Positions 38,604-47,098 of a DNA stretch of 64,000 bases are shown here, in pieces. The notes below the pieces were generated by a model. It had not been told where the DNA came from. It made no database searches and saw only the letters and a list, made by a program, of their open reading frames with translations. Source of the DNA: Geobacter sp. SVR (lineage in GTDB: Bacteria > Desulfobacterota > Desulfuromonadia > Geobacterales > Pseudopelobacteraceae); NCBI RefSeq assembly GCF_016865365.1, contig NZ_AP024469.1, forward strand, positions 983,001 to 1,047,000, read 5' to 3'. Position 1 is the stretch's first letter, and each line of letters opens with the position of its first letter. The position numbers were made by a program, and so were the translations under genes.

Positions 38604-38909
38604 ATGATTAAAATCACGCGAGTCAATAGCATAAACCAGCCATATATTTTCTGTGATATATGTGGCGAGAAAATCACTGTAGCCGGTATGGGCACGGCTT
38701 TGAATGAATATGACGAAAAAGGCAATTCAGTGGTTGAAGTTATGTATGCGCATAAGGGCAATTGCTTTAAGGAAGCTGAGAAAAGGCTTACTGCTAAATA
38801 TGGCTCTATTCCGCAATGGCATGAACTTGATAAATTTTTGACCTGGTTACTACAAAATTCAGGCATTTCGCCGGAGCGCTTGCGTGAATTGGCACAGGAC
38901 GACATGTGA
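38604..38909 (+). CDS. Hypothetical protein with a CxxC pair
   Basis: A 101-aa soluble protein with FCDICGEKI near residues 16-24, a possible zinc knuckle with later Cys54. AGGAG lies 6 bases upstream of the start. Function not recognised; island cargo. Confidence 0.65.
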   Translation: MIKITRVNSINQPYIFCDICGEKITVAGMGTALNEYDEKGNSVVEVMYAHKGNCFKEAEKRLTAKYGSIPQWHELDKFLTWLLQNSGISPERLRELAQDDM

Positions 38910-38997
38910 CCTTGCGTTTGTAGCAACCTGATAGACTATTTGCGGTAATCTACGTGGATCTTATGCTTGGCAACCGGACGGGTTTAGTAGAGTCGTT

Positions 38998-39618
38998 TTA
39001 GAAACTATCAGACAATCCATTCTTTCCAATGATCTTGAGATGGTCAAGATTTCGGTCTTCTATTTGCTTGAAGCAGTAACGAATCCTGAGATCATTTCCT
39101 GCCTCTCGAATATCTATGCAATCATGCTTGAACACTTTTTGACCTCCTACGACGACTTTATCCGCAGCCTTATGGAAAATATCCGTATGTGTCTTGAGGT
39201 TCCAACCGGCATATCTATAATTACTATTGACGAGCAAATGGACATGATAACGATCCGGAAATTCGATACTAGGGTGCTCTTCAAAAAAGGCATAACCTTC
39301 CATATGGTCATCTCGTTTTAAGTAATCCGGTCCAAAGATCATCTTGTTGTGTTTTTTGATAAATCGACTGGTGTATTTGCATCTGTGAAAATAGGACATA
39401 GTTAAAGGAAAAGTCAGGGTCATAAACAAGTAATACGGCCTATCCCTATAAACCAGTTCCTTATATGCCTGCGTCATCTTTTTGTAGGGGTTTGCCTGAT
39501 CTGCTTCAGTAAATATTTGATCTCGATAACATGGCATCTGGATGTTGAATCGCTGAAAGCCCACCTTAGCTCGCACATCACTCTGTGTCTCTGATTTTAG
39601 CTTAAGCTGTTTTGCCAT
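38998..39618 (-). CDS. Putative HUH-type replication initiator/relaxase-like protein
   Basis: A 206-aa basic protein. YYLFMTLTFPL (near residues 62-72) and DRYHVHLLVNSN (near 122-133) look like motif 1 and the HUH (HxH) metal motif 2 of small rolling-circle Rep proteins; tyrosines further on could be catalytic. AGAGAGGG supports the start at 39618. It may allow replication of the excised island. A perfect hairpin about 270 bp upstream could be its origin. Confidence 0.55.
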   Translation of the reverse strand: MAKQLKLKSETQSDVRAKVGFQRFNIQMPCYRDQIFTEADQANPYKKMTQAYKELVYRDRPYYLFMTLTFPLTMSYFHRCKYTSRFIKKHNKMIFGPDYLKRDDHMEGYAFFEEHPSIEFPDRYHVHLLVNSNYRYAGWNLKTHTDIFHKAADKVVVGGQKVFKHDCIDIREAGNDLRIRYCFKQIEDRNLDHLKIIGKNGLSDSF

Positions 39619-39654
39619 GTTACAACCCTCTCTTAAAATGGTGTGTAGGTACAC

Positions 39655-40110
39655 AAAGCAACAGTTTATCCAGTTAGTTAGGCAGTTAAATATCTAAACT
39701 AAAATTCAGTTGGTCTAATGGTAGCTGGTTGTATTACTCTCCATTGTCATCATGACTTTTAAGTTTATATGTTTAAATGCCTAATTAACTAATTGATCTA
39801 AAATATTGAACGAAAGTGATTATTTAATGGCATATGGTTAAATGTGTAATGACTGATTTATAGTGACCTATTGGCAATATTCTTCTATCTAGAAAGCATA
39901 TTTTTTGCTTTCTAGTGGTACTATTTGACCCGTGGATGAATAAATGAATGCTACACGATGGTAAGACAACATTTATTGGTTACACCCTTATGTATAATAC
40001 TATTTACAGAACTACCTTCTAGTTGCTAGCCACTTATAAATTATTATTATCAGAATTTTACTCACCAGCGCATTGCAGGTTCAAAATGTGACTTGAAATG
40101 ACTCGCATTC
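39655..40110. other. AT-rich noncoding stretch with a perfect hairpin, possible origin
   Basis: About 455 bp, strongly AT-rich and without coding frames. Contains CTAGAAAGCA (39889-39898) and TGCTTTCTAG (39906-39915), perfect 10-bp arms with a 7-nt T-rich loop. A rolling-circle origin for the adjacent Rep-like protein is possible. No iterons were seen. Confidence 0.4.
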
Positions 40111-40317
40111 CTATTGTTCTATGCGGTCTTCGATCCAGCGCTCGATATCAGAACGCCTATACCCTATCGAATGCCGAGTAAGGCGAATCTTTTGAACAAA
40201 TTTCCCCTCCTGTTCGAGCCGCCAGATTGTAGTCCTTGATAATCCAGTAAATTTTTGCAGGTCGCGTGGACGAATTATTTCACCAAGAGCATACGCCCTA
40301 TGAATTTCTCTCGACAT
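40111..40317 (-). CDS. AlpA-family HTH regulator
   Basis: A 68-aa excisionase/AlpA-type DNA-binding protein: IIRPRDLQKFTGLSRTTIWRLEQEGKFVQKIRLTRHSIGYRRSDIERWI. Such proteins activate integrase genes or promote excision in P4-like islands. Start at 40317 has GAGG; the longer frame is noncoding. Fits the island's P4-type integrase. Confidence 0.85.
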   Translation of the reverse strand: MSREIHRAYALGEIIRPRDLQKFTGLSRTTIWRLEQEGKFVQKIRLTRHSIGYRRSDIERWIEDRIEQ

Positions 40318-40564
40318 ATAAACCTCACTGATTAGTTTCATATGTACATTATTACAGAAGTCATTTTGATGCCTCGAAATGGGACATTTAAATTGCAAAT
40401 TGAATGATAGATGAGGCAAAAGGCAAAAATCAGGCGTTAAATATATGAACCGTAAAATTACTGAATAAAATATATGCAGAGTGATTTTATACAAAATTTC
40501 ACATTTATATTTTTTCGGAACTTAAACATATGAACCGCATATATTATGTGTTATGTGATTTCCT

Positions 40565-41413
40565 ATGAAAAAAATTGACGCCAGAAAGCTGAATCCTGAA
40601 GCCCAACAAAAATTACGCAAACGACTCATTCGTCTTCGGGAAAAAGGTATGAGCAACCAGCTTGCAGCTCAAACGGTTGGGATCAGCGAGACCAGAGCTA
40701 GCTCGATTTGGCAACTCTATTGGAAGGGTGAAAGCGATATTCTCAAGGTAAAACATCGAGGTCGAAAGCTTGGAGAGCATAGACTGTTGACTCCAAAAGA
40801 GGAGAGAACAGTCCAAAAAATTCTGCTGAACAAGACACCTGACCAGCTTGATTTGGGTTGTAATTTGTGGACAAGAGAAGCAATCCGCTTGACTATTACT
40901 CAGGAGGCTGGCGTCGAAGTATCACTCCGAGCAATTACAGAATATCTGGAACGTTGGGGCTTTACACCTCAGATGCCTACAAAGGGCATAAACAAGCTGA
41001 GTAGGAGAGAATTGCTGAAATGGCGCAAAACGGAATACCCAAGCATTGTGGATAAATCTCAGGAAGAAGGGGCAGAAATTCACTGGCTCGATTTTGACAG
41101 GATATGCATCGGCAGCAAAGATCAAATAGCTGAAGCTGAAATCAATACAGCCAAAGGGAATATTTACAGAATATCTTCCCTAACCAATCGGAAAACAGGC
41201 CGTTTCATGCTGTATCAGGAGGAAATGACCATAAGCCTTTTACGCAACTTTCTATCAAGATTGTTTAAGGATCGTAATCGAAAAATATTTCTTATCTCAT
41301 ACAACCACCACGTGCTCCATAAAGTACTTCCCATTCGTGGTGTAGGAAATTTTACCAATAAGTATGAGCTTTTCTGTCTGCCATCGACGTTGCCGGAGCA
41401 CAATCCGGAATAA
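40565..41413 (+). CDS. Degenerate IS630/Tc1-like transposase
   Basis: A 282-aa frame with the N-terminal helix-turn-helix typical of IS630 transposases (SNQLAAQTVGISETRASSIWQLY) and the winged-helix region. The first catalytic segment reads HWLDFDRI instead of the usual W.DE, and the frame ends within LPEHNPE at the point where the final catalytic Glu region begins, short of the normal C-terminus. No flanking inverted repeats found. Probably inactive or exapted. Confidence 0.6.
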   Translation: MKKIDARKLNPEAQQKLRKRLIRLREKGMSNQLAAQTVGISETRASSIWQLYWKGESDILKVKHRGRKLGEHRLLTPKEERTVQKILLNKTPDQLDLGCNLWTREAIRLTITQEAGVEVSLRAITEYLERWGFTPQMPTKGINKLSRRELLKWRKTEYPSIVDKSQEEGAEIHWLDFDRICIGSKDQIAEAEINTAKGNIYRISSLTNRKTGRFMLYQEEMTISLLRNFLSRLFKDRNRKIFLISYNHHVLHKVLPIRGVGNFTNKYELFCLPSTLPEHNPE

Positions 41414-41448
41414 AATGTGAGCCTTAGATTGAAATGCTATACCAGGAT

Positions 41449-41739
41449 TTAACCATGCAGAGCCTTCATAGCAGTTTCCGGTTCACGGTCAAATATAGTC
41501 AGAAGCGCAGCTGCCGCACCGGTAGGGCTACGCCGGTGCTGCTCCCAATTTTGCAAGGTTTTTACCTTCACACCAATCATTGCGGCGAACATGGCTTGTG
41601 ACAGCCCCGTTTTTTCGCGCACGGCCTTCACGTCAGGTGACTCGACAGTGAATACTCTTGATGGCATCATTTCGCCTTTGGCAATCGCAACGGCTTCTTT
41701 CATACTTTTGTGTAATTGGTCAAATAATTCTTTATCCAT
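41449..41739 (-). CDS. Type II antitoxin, NadS/HigA-like HTH
   Basis: A 96-aa antitoxin with a C-terminal XRE helix-turn-helix (VKAVREKTGLSQAMFAAMIGVKVKTLQNWEQHRRSPTG). Toxin-first order, overlapping the toxin stop by 8 bases, as in higBA-type pairs. Likely represses its own promoter through the palindrome at 42067-42085. Confidence 0.88.
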   Translation of the reverse strand: MDKELFDQLHKSMKEAVAIAKGEMMPSRVFTVESPDVKAVREKTGLSQAMFAAMIGVKVKTLQNWEQHRRSPTGAAAALLTIFDREPETAMKALHG

Positions 41740-42055
41740 GACGTTCCAACTCCTTCACTAATGACTTGAGTATGGCTACCTGCTCCGGCTCAAGATTCTC
41801 TTTCTTTGCCTTGGCGTATGCCAGCAGCATGTAAATTTTATCCCTGGATGTCTGCCAATAGTAAATGAGGCGGGCACCGCCCCGCTTGCCCGTGCCGGGC
41901 AGCGCGAAGCGAAGCTTACGAATCCCACCGCCGCCTTGAATCAAGTCGCCTAATTGCGGGTTCTTAGCAATATCGTCTTGGAGAAGGCGGTAATCATCAT
42001 CGGGCAACATAGTTGCTATCAGCTTTGTGAATACTGGGGTCTCGATAAATTCCAT
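41732..42055 (-). CDS. Type II toxin, RelE/HigB-like
   Basis: A 107-aa RelE-superfamily mRNA-interferase-like toxin: IETPVFTKLIATMLPDDDY, GDLIQGGGGIRKLRFALPGTGKRGGARLIYYW, followed by the usual basic/aromatic core. Start at 42055 (MEFIETPVF) agrees with family starts; the ATG at 42076 lies inside the promoter palindrome. The start is almost at the predicted transcription start, so the message may be nearly leaderless. Confidence 0.87.
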   Translation of the reverse strand: MEFIETPVFTKLIATMLPDDDYRLLQDDIAKNPQLGDLIQGGGGIRKLRFALPGTGKRGGARLIYYWQTSRDKIYMLLAYAKAKKENLEPEQVAILKSLVKELERHG

Positions 42056-42064
42056 GCTTATTCT

Positions 42065-42092
42065 ATTATCCGCCATTGGCGGATAAAGTCAA
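42065..42092 (-). promoter_or_regulatory. Toxin-antitoxin promoter with embedded palindrome
   Basis: On the minus strand: TTGACT (42092-42087), 16-bp spacer, GATAAT (42070-42065). The spacer and -10 contain TATCCGCCA-T-TGGCGGATA (42067-42085), a perfect 9-bp-arm palindrome placed to block polymerase; a probable antitoxin operator. Confidence 0.7.
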
Positions 42093-42114
42093 GTTCGTTT
42101 TCTATTTTGCTTTG

Positions 42115-43440
42115 TCAAGATTGACTGGCATCAGCTTGGGGTTCTGTGACTGTAACGATGCTTATCAGCTTTTGCTCCCACATTTCAAGAGCCTTCTGTT
42201 TTTCTTTGTCATAACGATACAGATTATAAACCTTAATAATTCCCTGTTTTGAGTGGTTCAGGACAGCATCAATCACTTCATCCATTTCGCCCGATTCGGC
42301 CATGAAGCTTGCAGCCGTCCGCCTAAGATCATGGGGGGTGAATGTAGTGATTCCCAGTGTAGTCAAACCATCCTCTGATTCATTGCGCTTTAATGCCTTA
42401 CTGAAAGAATGGCGCTCAATTGGCTTATCCTTTTTGAGGTGTGGGCATGGAAATATGTAGCCGCAATATTCCTTCTCCTCTGATACCTTTCTCGAAATAT
42501 TGTCTTCCCGAGCTTTTCTAGCCTCAGCTCTTTTTTGAGCTGCCTTAGCCTCCACAATGGCCTTGGCAATGATTTCACGAGCGAGGGGAGACAAATATAC
42601 TCGGTGCGCTTTCTTATTCTTCGATCTGTCGGCAGGGATAGTCCACCAGTTACCGTCAATCTCCTTGGTATGCATTCCAGAGACCTCGCCGGGCCTTTGT
42701 GCTGTTAACAGAATTAATTTGATTGCGTGGCGAACTTCAACGGTCATCGAAGCATCAGGGTTATCAAGCGAGTTCCAGAAGGTTTTGATTTCTGCTGCAC
42801 TTAGAACGCGGTCTTTTGCTGTGATTGCGGCAGGCGCCTTTACCCCAAGGCATGGGGATATTTTTAATCGATCCTTTTCGACTGCCCAATTGAACATCTT
42901 GCGGATGATCTTGAATATGTTGTTTGCGGTCTGAGGGCTGCCACGATCAACAACTTTATCCAATAGATCGTTAACGTGCCTTTTCGTTATGTCCTGAGCT
43001 TTCCTCTTTCCCCATGCGGGATAAACCTCTTTCTCAAGAATGCGCTGATCTTCCAGCCAGCTCTTTTTATTTGCCATGGCATGACGTTCAATATATTCTT
43101 CGGCAAGTTTTTTGACCGTAGGAGCAGCCTCAAGTTCGATCTTTTTATCTTCTTCAACTGTTGCCGGGTTTTTACCGCTGGCGAACACTTGCCAATGCCT
43201 TTCAAGTTCTCTTGACGCGTCGGCAAGACTCATGGTCGGATACTTCCCCAGGGGGAGAAAGCACCGCTTTCCTTCAAAGCGATAAATGAAAAACCAGCTC
43301 TTCGTGCCGGATGGGTATTTCTGGCTTGCCGGGTATACGCAAATTGCGAAGCCATGCCTGCCGTTACTCATATCTCCGTGAATATAATATTTAGAATCCC
43401 GAGGCTTCAGGTTCTTTATGGCAGTGTCAGTCAACTTCAT
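42115..43440 (-). CDS. P4-type tyrosine integrase of island A
   Basis: A 441-aa phage-integrase-family recombinase with N-terminal DUF4102-like domain (DTAIKNLKPRDSKYYI...FFIYRFEGKR..PLGKYPTMSLADA). Catalytic residues R249 (TAQRPGE), H370/R373 (FTPHDLRRTAAS), H396 (LNHSK) and Y405. It lies 198 bp from the right tRNA repeat, the standard position, and is complete, so the island may still be mobile. Confidence 0.93.
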   Translation of the reverse strand: MKLTDTAIKNLKPRDSKYYIHGDMSNGRHGFAICVYPASQKYPSGTKSWFFIYRFEGKRCFLPLGKYPTMSLADASRELERHWQVFASGKNPATVEEDKKIELEAAPTVKKLAEEYIERHAMANKKSWLEDQRILEKEVYPAWGKRKAQDITKRHVNDLLDKVVDRGSPQTANNIFKIIRKMFNWAVEKDRLKISPCLGVKAPAAITAKDRVLSAAEIKTFWNSLDNPDASMTVEVRHAIKLILLTAQRPGEVSGMHTKEIDGNWWTIPADRSKNKKAHRVYLSPLAREIIAKAIVEAKAAQKRAEARKAREDNISRKVSEEKEYCGYIFPCPHLKKDKPIERHSFSKALKRNESEDGLTTLGITTFTPHDLRRTAASFMAESGEMDEVIDAVLNHSKQGIIKVYNLYRYDKEKQKALEMWEQKLISIVTVTEPQADASQS

Positions 43441-43455
43441 GTCCAGACAAGACCC

Positions 43456-43493
43456 AAGTCACTTTCTGTAAAAAGTGACTTCAAAAGTGACTT
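43456..43493. repeat. Putative integrase/excisionase arm sites, right end
   Basis: AAAAGTGACTT at 43471-43481 and again at 43483-43493 (12-bp period), with an inverted copy AAGTCACTTT at 43456-43465. Same motif and spacing as at 15138-15160. Confidence 0.6.
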
Positions 43494-43637
43494 CAATGGC
43501 CTGGATTCGGACGGAATCAACAGGAGTTATTTGAAACAACATTACGACATAATGTGCTGTTTTTCAATATAAATTACGATACTTAAGCGATATGATTGAA
43601 ACCGGTTTGGAATACATGAAACAGTAAATACATTTAA

Positions 43638-43683
43638 CTCCTAAGGAAGGGGTCGGACGTTCGAATCGTCTCGGGGACGCCAA
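43638..43683. repeat. Right attachment site of island A (tRNA-Arg 3' fragment)
   Basis: An exact 46-bp copy of 15039-15084, from the anticodon loop to CCAA. It is the displaced original 3' end of the tRNA gene. Confidence 0.92.
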
Positions 43684-45245
43684 CCTTTATTGAAATTGAG
43701 TACCTCGTGAGGGGTACTCAATTTCTTTTTTTGGGCCGCAAGTTTCACAGCCCCTGCCAGCGGCACACGCCCACCCGTTATCTTCACGTGGTCCTCGTTC
43801 AACACAATCTTGCTCACGAGCAGTTGCAGTAATTCTTTGGTGGTGGAGCGCGACGTGTCCAGCAATTGCTGCCGAAGCAGCGAGCAGAACGTGGCGATCT
43901 CCGCCTTGTCGATGGAATCCGTCAGCGCTTGGGGCGATTGCTCATAGACGGCGATGCGGCTTGTTATGTCCGACTCTTGCTGCTTGAGTTTGGCCAGGTT
44001 CTCCCGGAACACATCATCCAACTCAATGCCGTTTTCGATGGCTCTATAGACATTGGCCAGCCGGAAGCGCACTGCTTCCAGCTGTTTTGTCAGGTCCGAC
44101 AGTGTTGCCCCTTTCCCATTGTTTTGTCGCCGTTCGGCCAAATGTGCCGCCACCCGTTCCGGCGTAAAGACGCGATCAGCCAGCATCTCAAGGATAGCTT
44201 GATCCAGTTTTTCCATTGGTGCCGGACGGGATGTGCATAGGTCCAGGTGTTTTTTGATGCGGGTGGAGCATTTGTAATAGTGATACAAGTTCCGTTTACC
44301 TGTTGCTGCGATCATTCGGGCGCCGCACACACCGCACTTCAGAATCGAGGTCAGCAACCGAGGGGACGACACCAGGCGGGGATGGGACATTGCCGGGCTG
44401 CGCTGCTTCAGCTTCTTTACCGCCAAATCAAACACATCCGGGTCAATGATCGCCTCGATAGTTGTCCGCACCCACTCTCCCTCTGGCTTCTCCGTGCCGC
44501 TTTTCCAGTGGATCTGATTGAAGAGCCGTTCTCCACGGTAGATAGGGTTGGTTAGGACATGATGGATCGTGGTCGTGCTCCAGGCGTGGTCCCGGCGCAG
44601 CACTTGCCGACCGTTCAGCTGTGACGCCACGCCCTTGAGCCCGCCGCTCCCCTCGATATACAGAGAGAAAATGGACCGCACCACCTCCGCCTCTTTCTGA
44701 TTCACCACCAACCGCTTTTTGGGCTTCTTGTGCCCGATGATTTCCACCTCTTCCACGTCGAAACCGAAAGGGGGCTGCGATCCATTGTGGAATCCCTGCT
44801 TGGCGTTTTCCCGCATCGCCCGCAGAGTGTGCTTCGAATTCTCCAGGCTCGAAAACTCGTCGAACATGGCGATCACCCGCCTAGTCAACTCGCCGCTGTG
44901 GTCATCGGCAGTGAGTTGAGTGATGGAGATCAGGACGACAGCGTTTTTGCGCAGTTTCCGCTCATAGCTGCACAAACTGATCTGATCGCGGAAAAACCTG
45001 GATAGGCTATGGACGATGATAGCGTCGTAGGGCCTGTGGGAGTCGCACGCTTCGCCGATCATCTCTTGGAACTCCGGGCGGCGGTCATCCATGGCACTGG
45101 CCCCCGGCTCAATGAACTCCCGCACCACTTCATATCCGTTTTGCTCACACCAAGAGCGCATGGAACTCAACTGGTCGGGGATCGACAGATCGGCCTGGGC
45201 CTGCTTCCCCGTCGACACGCGAGCGTAAAGGGCGGCTTTCTTCAT
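43641..45245 (-). CDS. Large serine recombinase
   Basis: A 534-aa site-specific recombinase: N-terminal resolvase domain with catalytic S11 in YARVSTGKQ, FSSLENSKHTLRAM helix, recombinase domain, zinc ribbon (KCGVCGARMIAATG...YYKCSTR) near residues 305-335, coiled coil, C-terminal tail. GGAAGGAGG precedes the start. The last residues (RPRDDSNVRPLP) are encoded antisense to the tRNA-Arg fragment and the stop lies in the former anticodon loop, so the gene abuts the tRNA site. Belongs to a second mobile segment adjoining island A. Confidence 0.92.
   Translation of the reverse strand: MKKAALYARVSTGKQAQADLSIPDQLSSMRSWCEQNGYEVVREFIEPGASAMDDRRPEFQEMIGEACDSHRPYDAIIVHSLSRFFRDQISLCSYERKLRKNAVVLISITQLTADDHSGELTRRVIAMFDEFSSLENSKHTLRAMRENAKQGFHNGSQPPFGFDVEEVEIIGHKKPKKRLVVNQKEAEVVRSIFSLYIEGSGGLKGVASQLNGRQVLRRDHAWSTTTIHHVLTNPIYRGERLFNQIHWKSGTEKPEGEWVRTTIEAIIDPDVFDLAVKKLKQRSPAMSHPRLVSSPRLLTSILKCGVCGARMIAATGKRNLYHYYKCSTRIKKHLDLCTSRPAPMEKLDQAILEMLADRVFTPERVAAHLAERRQNNGKGATLSDLTKQLEAVRFRLANVYRAIENGIELDDVFRENLAKLKQQESDITSRIAVYEQSPQALTDSIDKAEIATFCSLLRQQLLDTSRSTTKELLQLLVSKIVLNEDHVKITGGRVPLAGAVKLAAQKKKLSTPHEVLNFNKGWRPRDDSNVRPLP
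43693..43732 (+). terminator. Original terminator of tRNA-Arg, displaced
   Basis: AAATTGAGTACC and GGTACTCAATTT form a 12-bp stem with an 8-nt loop, then TTTTTTT. It lies right after the attR copy and so was presumably downstream of the tRNA before the island arrived. It overlaps the 3' coding end of the convergent serine recombinase. Confidence 0.8.
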
Positions 45246-45427
45246 TGTTCTTCCTCCTTCCTACGGTCCGCTGTGGCGGCCCGATCACGTAGCAAATCAT
45301 CAATACAGCGGCGCACAATGGACAGTTCGGTTAAAGAGATGTAGCGGTCAAGATGGTCCAATCCTTCAACTATCAACACATACTCGCCCTGCGACTTGCT
45401 GCTGGGCCTGTTTGTTTTAACCTTCAT
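45242..45427 (-). CDS. Small protein coupled to the serine recombinase
   Basis: A 61-aa charged protein (MKVKTNRPSSKSQGEYVLIVEGLDHL...) whose stop overlaps the recombinase start (ATGA). Translational coupling suggests a partner function, perhaps a directionality or accessory factor; no domain recognised. Confidence 0.6.
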   Translation of the reverse strand: MKVKTNRPSSKSQGEYVLIVEGLDHLDRYISLTELSIVRRCIDDLLRDRAATADRRKEEEQ

Positions 45428-46077
45428 AACTGGAGTCCTGTTCCGCGACAGGTTCCAGTTAAAGTGATATGGAGTACCGCCCCCCGATGGGACAGCCCCT
45501 ATGTCGAACTCAATCTACACTGAATAAAGGTTCATTGGAATTTTGGGACGAATGGCATGCCTGGTGGCACATGAACATTGATTGTACTGCTCCATGATAG
45601 AGGATCATTGGCCAGGAAAAGAGTAGGATATATCTGTTGGTATAATCCAAACTAGGACCTCCTTCGGCAATTCTGGCCGACGGTATTATAGTTTAGAAAT
45701 TGATGATTTATGAATTTTGGGATGCTGGATTTTGAGGCGGGAAGGGAGGCGCTAAAAACGCCTGTATCTCTGCGGATTGATAGATCACTATTATGACATG
45801 GCGTTCGATGAACCTGTCGCGTGACATGGACGCCATGTGCTCACAAAATCACCAGATTGTCTGGCTGGTCCCCCGAAGGGTTCCGCAACGCTGGGCTGCG
45901 GTTGAATGATACGAATCGCACCCTATCCCCGTCAAAACCAAAAAGCAATAGCAAAAGCGAACTTCGGTTATTTTTTTAAAAATTGTCACCCGTTAAGTTG
46001 ACGAGTCATTGTAATAGGCCTATTGGCCCCTGCGGGGGGGGGGCGTCGTTGGTGTTTTTAAGATCTAAAGGTGCAAT
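45428..46077. other. Long noncoding gap, nothing clear
   Basis: About 650 bp upstream of the recombinase pair. No coding frame, RNA gene or repeat family could be supported; a G-run (10 Gs) near 46036 and a few short hairpins only. Promoters for the leftward recombinase must be here. Confidence 0.35.
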
Positions 46078-46335
46078 TCATTTGCGCGTCCAGTCAATTT
46101 TGCCAGTTAACCAGAGGGTCGACCAACATTGTTGAAAAGTAAGGTTACTGGTACATACTGCAAAAGGTAATCCTACCACGAGCGCTGCGCCACCAGCAAT
46201 TCGGATCATCCAGAACACTACTGTCCGGTAGGCTTCCCATGCCGGTGTATGGACATGAAGGGTAGCTATTGCCAGTCCCATGAGAAGGATAGCTGCTATC
46301 CCCGCCCCAAGTATTGTCTTAACCATTCTGTTCAT
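46078..46335 (-). CDS. Small membrane protein, copy 1 of a tandem pair
   Basis: An 85-aa protein with two hydrophobic segments (about residues 9-28 and 42-60). N-terminus MNRMVKTILGAGIAAILLMG parallels that of the next gene (MNRTFKTILGTITAAVLFGG), pointing to an old tandem duplication. GGGGGAAAG precedes the start. Function unknown. Confidence 0.6.
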   Translation of the reverse strand: MNRMVKTILGAGIAAILLMGLAIATLHVHTPAWEAYRTVVFWMIRIAGGAALVVGLPFAVCTSNLTFQQCWSTLWLTGKIDWTRK

Positions 46336-46346
46336 CTTTCCCCCTC

Positions 46347-46622
46347 TTATTCTTCGTACCAGATATTTCCGGGGAATCTGCTGAATATGGGATCAAGGTA
46401 AATGTTGAATTTGTCGTTGTCTTCGGAGTGGGTAGCCCGTGCTTTCCCTTCCATGCGAGTATACGGTGTGGTAACGGCCAAGAGGATGCCCCCGACGATG
46501 ACCAGCGCGAATACCCCGGCAACCACTCCTGCAAGCGCGTCGCTGAAGGTGAATGCTGCGAACCCGCCGAAAAGAACCGCTGCGGTGATCGTTCCAAGTA
46601 TTGTTTTAAAAGTTCTATTCAT
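46347..46622 (-). CDS. Small membrane protein, copy 2 of a tandem pair
   Basis: A 91-aa protein with two hydrophobic segments (about 7-27 and 31-51) and a hydrophilic tail. Similar N-terminus and layout to the protein at 46078. AGGATCGGAA precedes the start. Divergent from the XRE gene. Function unknown. Confidence 0.6.
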   Translation of the reverse strand: MNRTFKTILGTITAAVLFGGFAAFTFSDALAGVVAGVFALVIVGGILLAVTTPYTRMEGKARATHSEDNDKFNIYLDPIFSRFPGNIWYEE

Positions 46623-46696
46623 TTCCGATCCTCTTGATGTTCAAGTGGCTTTATCTCCATTTATTGTAGGCGTGTTGAATTTGTACCATATATTAT

Positions 46697-46719
46697 ACGT
46701 AAAGTAAAGATATTTACGT
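46697..46719. promoter_or_regulatory. Palindromic operator candidate between membrane genes and XRE gene
   Basis: ACGTAAA and TTTACGT, perfect 7-bp inverted repeats 9 bp apart, with another TATACGTTTA just after, in a very AT-rich divergent promoter region. Probable binding site of the XRE protein. Confidence 0.45.
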
Positions 46720-46777
46720 CTATATATACGTTTAAATCCCTTCAATTGCCAGCCATCTTGTGCTGGGAGGGATGTGC

Positions 46778-47098
46778 ATGCAGACGGTAAATGAGATGTT
46801 GGGGCTACGGATTCGGGAGCAACGAAAAAGAAAGGGCCTGAATCAGGAACAACTGGCGGAAAAACTTGGGATTGACCAAAAACATATGAGCAAAATCGAG
46901 CTCGGGAAAAGCTATCCTTCCCTCGATAGGCTGATTAGAATAAGCGAAGTACTGCAAGTTCCTTTGCCCCGCCTCTTCGAGTTTCAGCACTTGGCCGATG
47001 CTGGAGATTTAGAAAAACAGATCTGTGACATGGTACAGATGCTGAGCGAAACCGATCAGCGTCGGCTATACAAAATCGTGAAGGCGTTTTTGGACTGA
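46778..47098 (+). CDS. XRE-family HTH regulator (paralogue of 17923)
   Basis: A 106-aa regulator with the helix-turn-helix at about residues 9-64 (LGLRIREQRKRKGLNQEQLAEKLGIDQKHMSKIELGKSYPS) and the same LQVPLPRLFEFQHLAD linker as its paralogue in island A. Start at 46778 chosen with GGGAGGG at 6 bases; the upstream GTG frame lacks a site. Probably controls segment B genes. Confidence 0.85.
   Translation: MQTVNEMLGLRIREQRKRKGLNQEQLAEKLGIDQKHMSKIELGKSYPSLDRLIRISEVLQVPLPRLFEFQHLADAGDLEKQICDMVQMLSETDQRRLYKIVKAFLD

Noticed and set aside
40565-41413. Intact active IS630 element
   Set aside because: Catalytic segments are altered, the C-terminus is short and no terminal inverted repeats flank the gene.
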